A DNA stretch of 48,811 bases, taken from contig UQHT01000020.1 of NCBI GenBank assembly GCA_900540875.1, forward strand, positions 1 through 48,811, written 5' to 3'. The DNA is from an uncultured Collinsella sp. (lineage in GTDB: Bacteria; Actinomycetota; Coriobacteriia; Coriobacteriales; Coriobacteriaceae). The stretch's first letter is position 1, and every line of letters begins with the position of its first letter. Under the pieces are notes generated by a model. It was not told the DNA's origin and made no database searches. It worked only from the letters and a program-made list of their open reading frames with translations. The position numbers and the translations under genes were made by a program. Positions 48,795 to 48,811 of this stretch are shown piece by piece.

Positions 48795-48811
48795 GCGCGA
48801 ATCCGGGTAGG

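Overview
The window is GC-rich bacterial chromosome with dense short-spaced genes, AAGGAGG-type ribosome binding sites and many mannose-family (EIIA/B/C/D) PTS genes beside SIS-domain deglycases and GntR/UTRA regulators. Together with rubrerythrin, a lactate/hydroxyisocaproate dehydrogenase and no respiratory genes in view, this suggests an anaerobic gut actinobacterium of the Coriobacteriia, most like Collinsella. That assignment is inference from gene content and style; no database was searched.

Layout. 1-8.9 kb: tRNA-Asp, an Rrf2 regulator with a MutY-like glycosylase, rubrerythrin, a small membrane protein, a two-gene nucleotidyltransferase/HTH module of lower GC, rmuC, an ABC exporter and nth. 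8.9-16.8 kb: a DUF4143-type ATPase (minus strand), mfd, a PAP2-type membrane phosphatase, a threonine aldolase-like enzyme and a GNAT acetyltransferase. 17.3-27.6 kb: a GntR gene divergent from a SIS deglycase (SIS1), an EamA transporter, a PTS operon (fused IIA-IIB, IIC, IID) ending in a second deglycase (SIS2), a HAD phosphatase, a YitT-family protein and a second GntR gene. 28.0-31.9 kb: recQ, a third GntR gene and a third deglycase (SIS3). 32.2-38.9 kb: L-2-hydroxyacid dehydrogenase, metA, 5-formyl-THF cyclo-ligase, hicAB and a large M16C peptidase. 39.4-44.2 kb: a fourth GntR gene, separate IIA and IIB, a fourth deglycase (SIS4), IIC and IID. 44.3-48.8 kb: a tandem-repeat region and an AlbA_2/Schlafen-like ATP-binding protein, several small unrecognised genes, a DUF5710-like protein and tRNA-Val.

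Main theme. Four paralogous sugar-phosphate deglycases of the FraB/FrlB/GfrE/GfrF type lie within 25 kb, with two mannose-type PTS systems and four GntR/UTRA regulators. All four keep a Glu-X15-His pair with the spacing known for the FraB/FrlB catalytic dyad. The best reading is a locus for uptake, phosphorylation and cleavage of several Amadori compounds (sugar-amino acid conjugates such as fructoselysine or glucoselysine). Repeated upstream motifs (GACGTTATAAT-like at four promoters, ATAGRACAACATAGAAC around SIS3, TGTATSTAAYYTGTATGC around SIS1) allow provisional regulator-target assignments.

Second theme. The intergenic DNA carries several families of short interspersed, mostly palindromic repeats: two copies of a 123-124 bp element with 18-bp perfect terminal inverted repeats, a 182-bp element with 32-bp perfect arms, four copies of a 33-bp sequence (two of them forming the leader just before a gene's ribosome binding site), hairpins built around CCTGTCCCC, and at least nine copies of a GAGCGTGGA-containing motif. 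They look like non-autonomous mobile or REP-like elements, some of which seem to have been recruited as terminators or 5' leaders.
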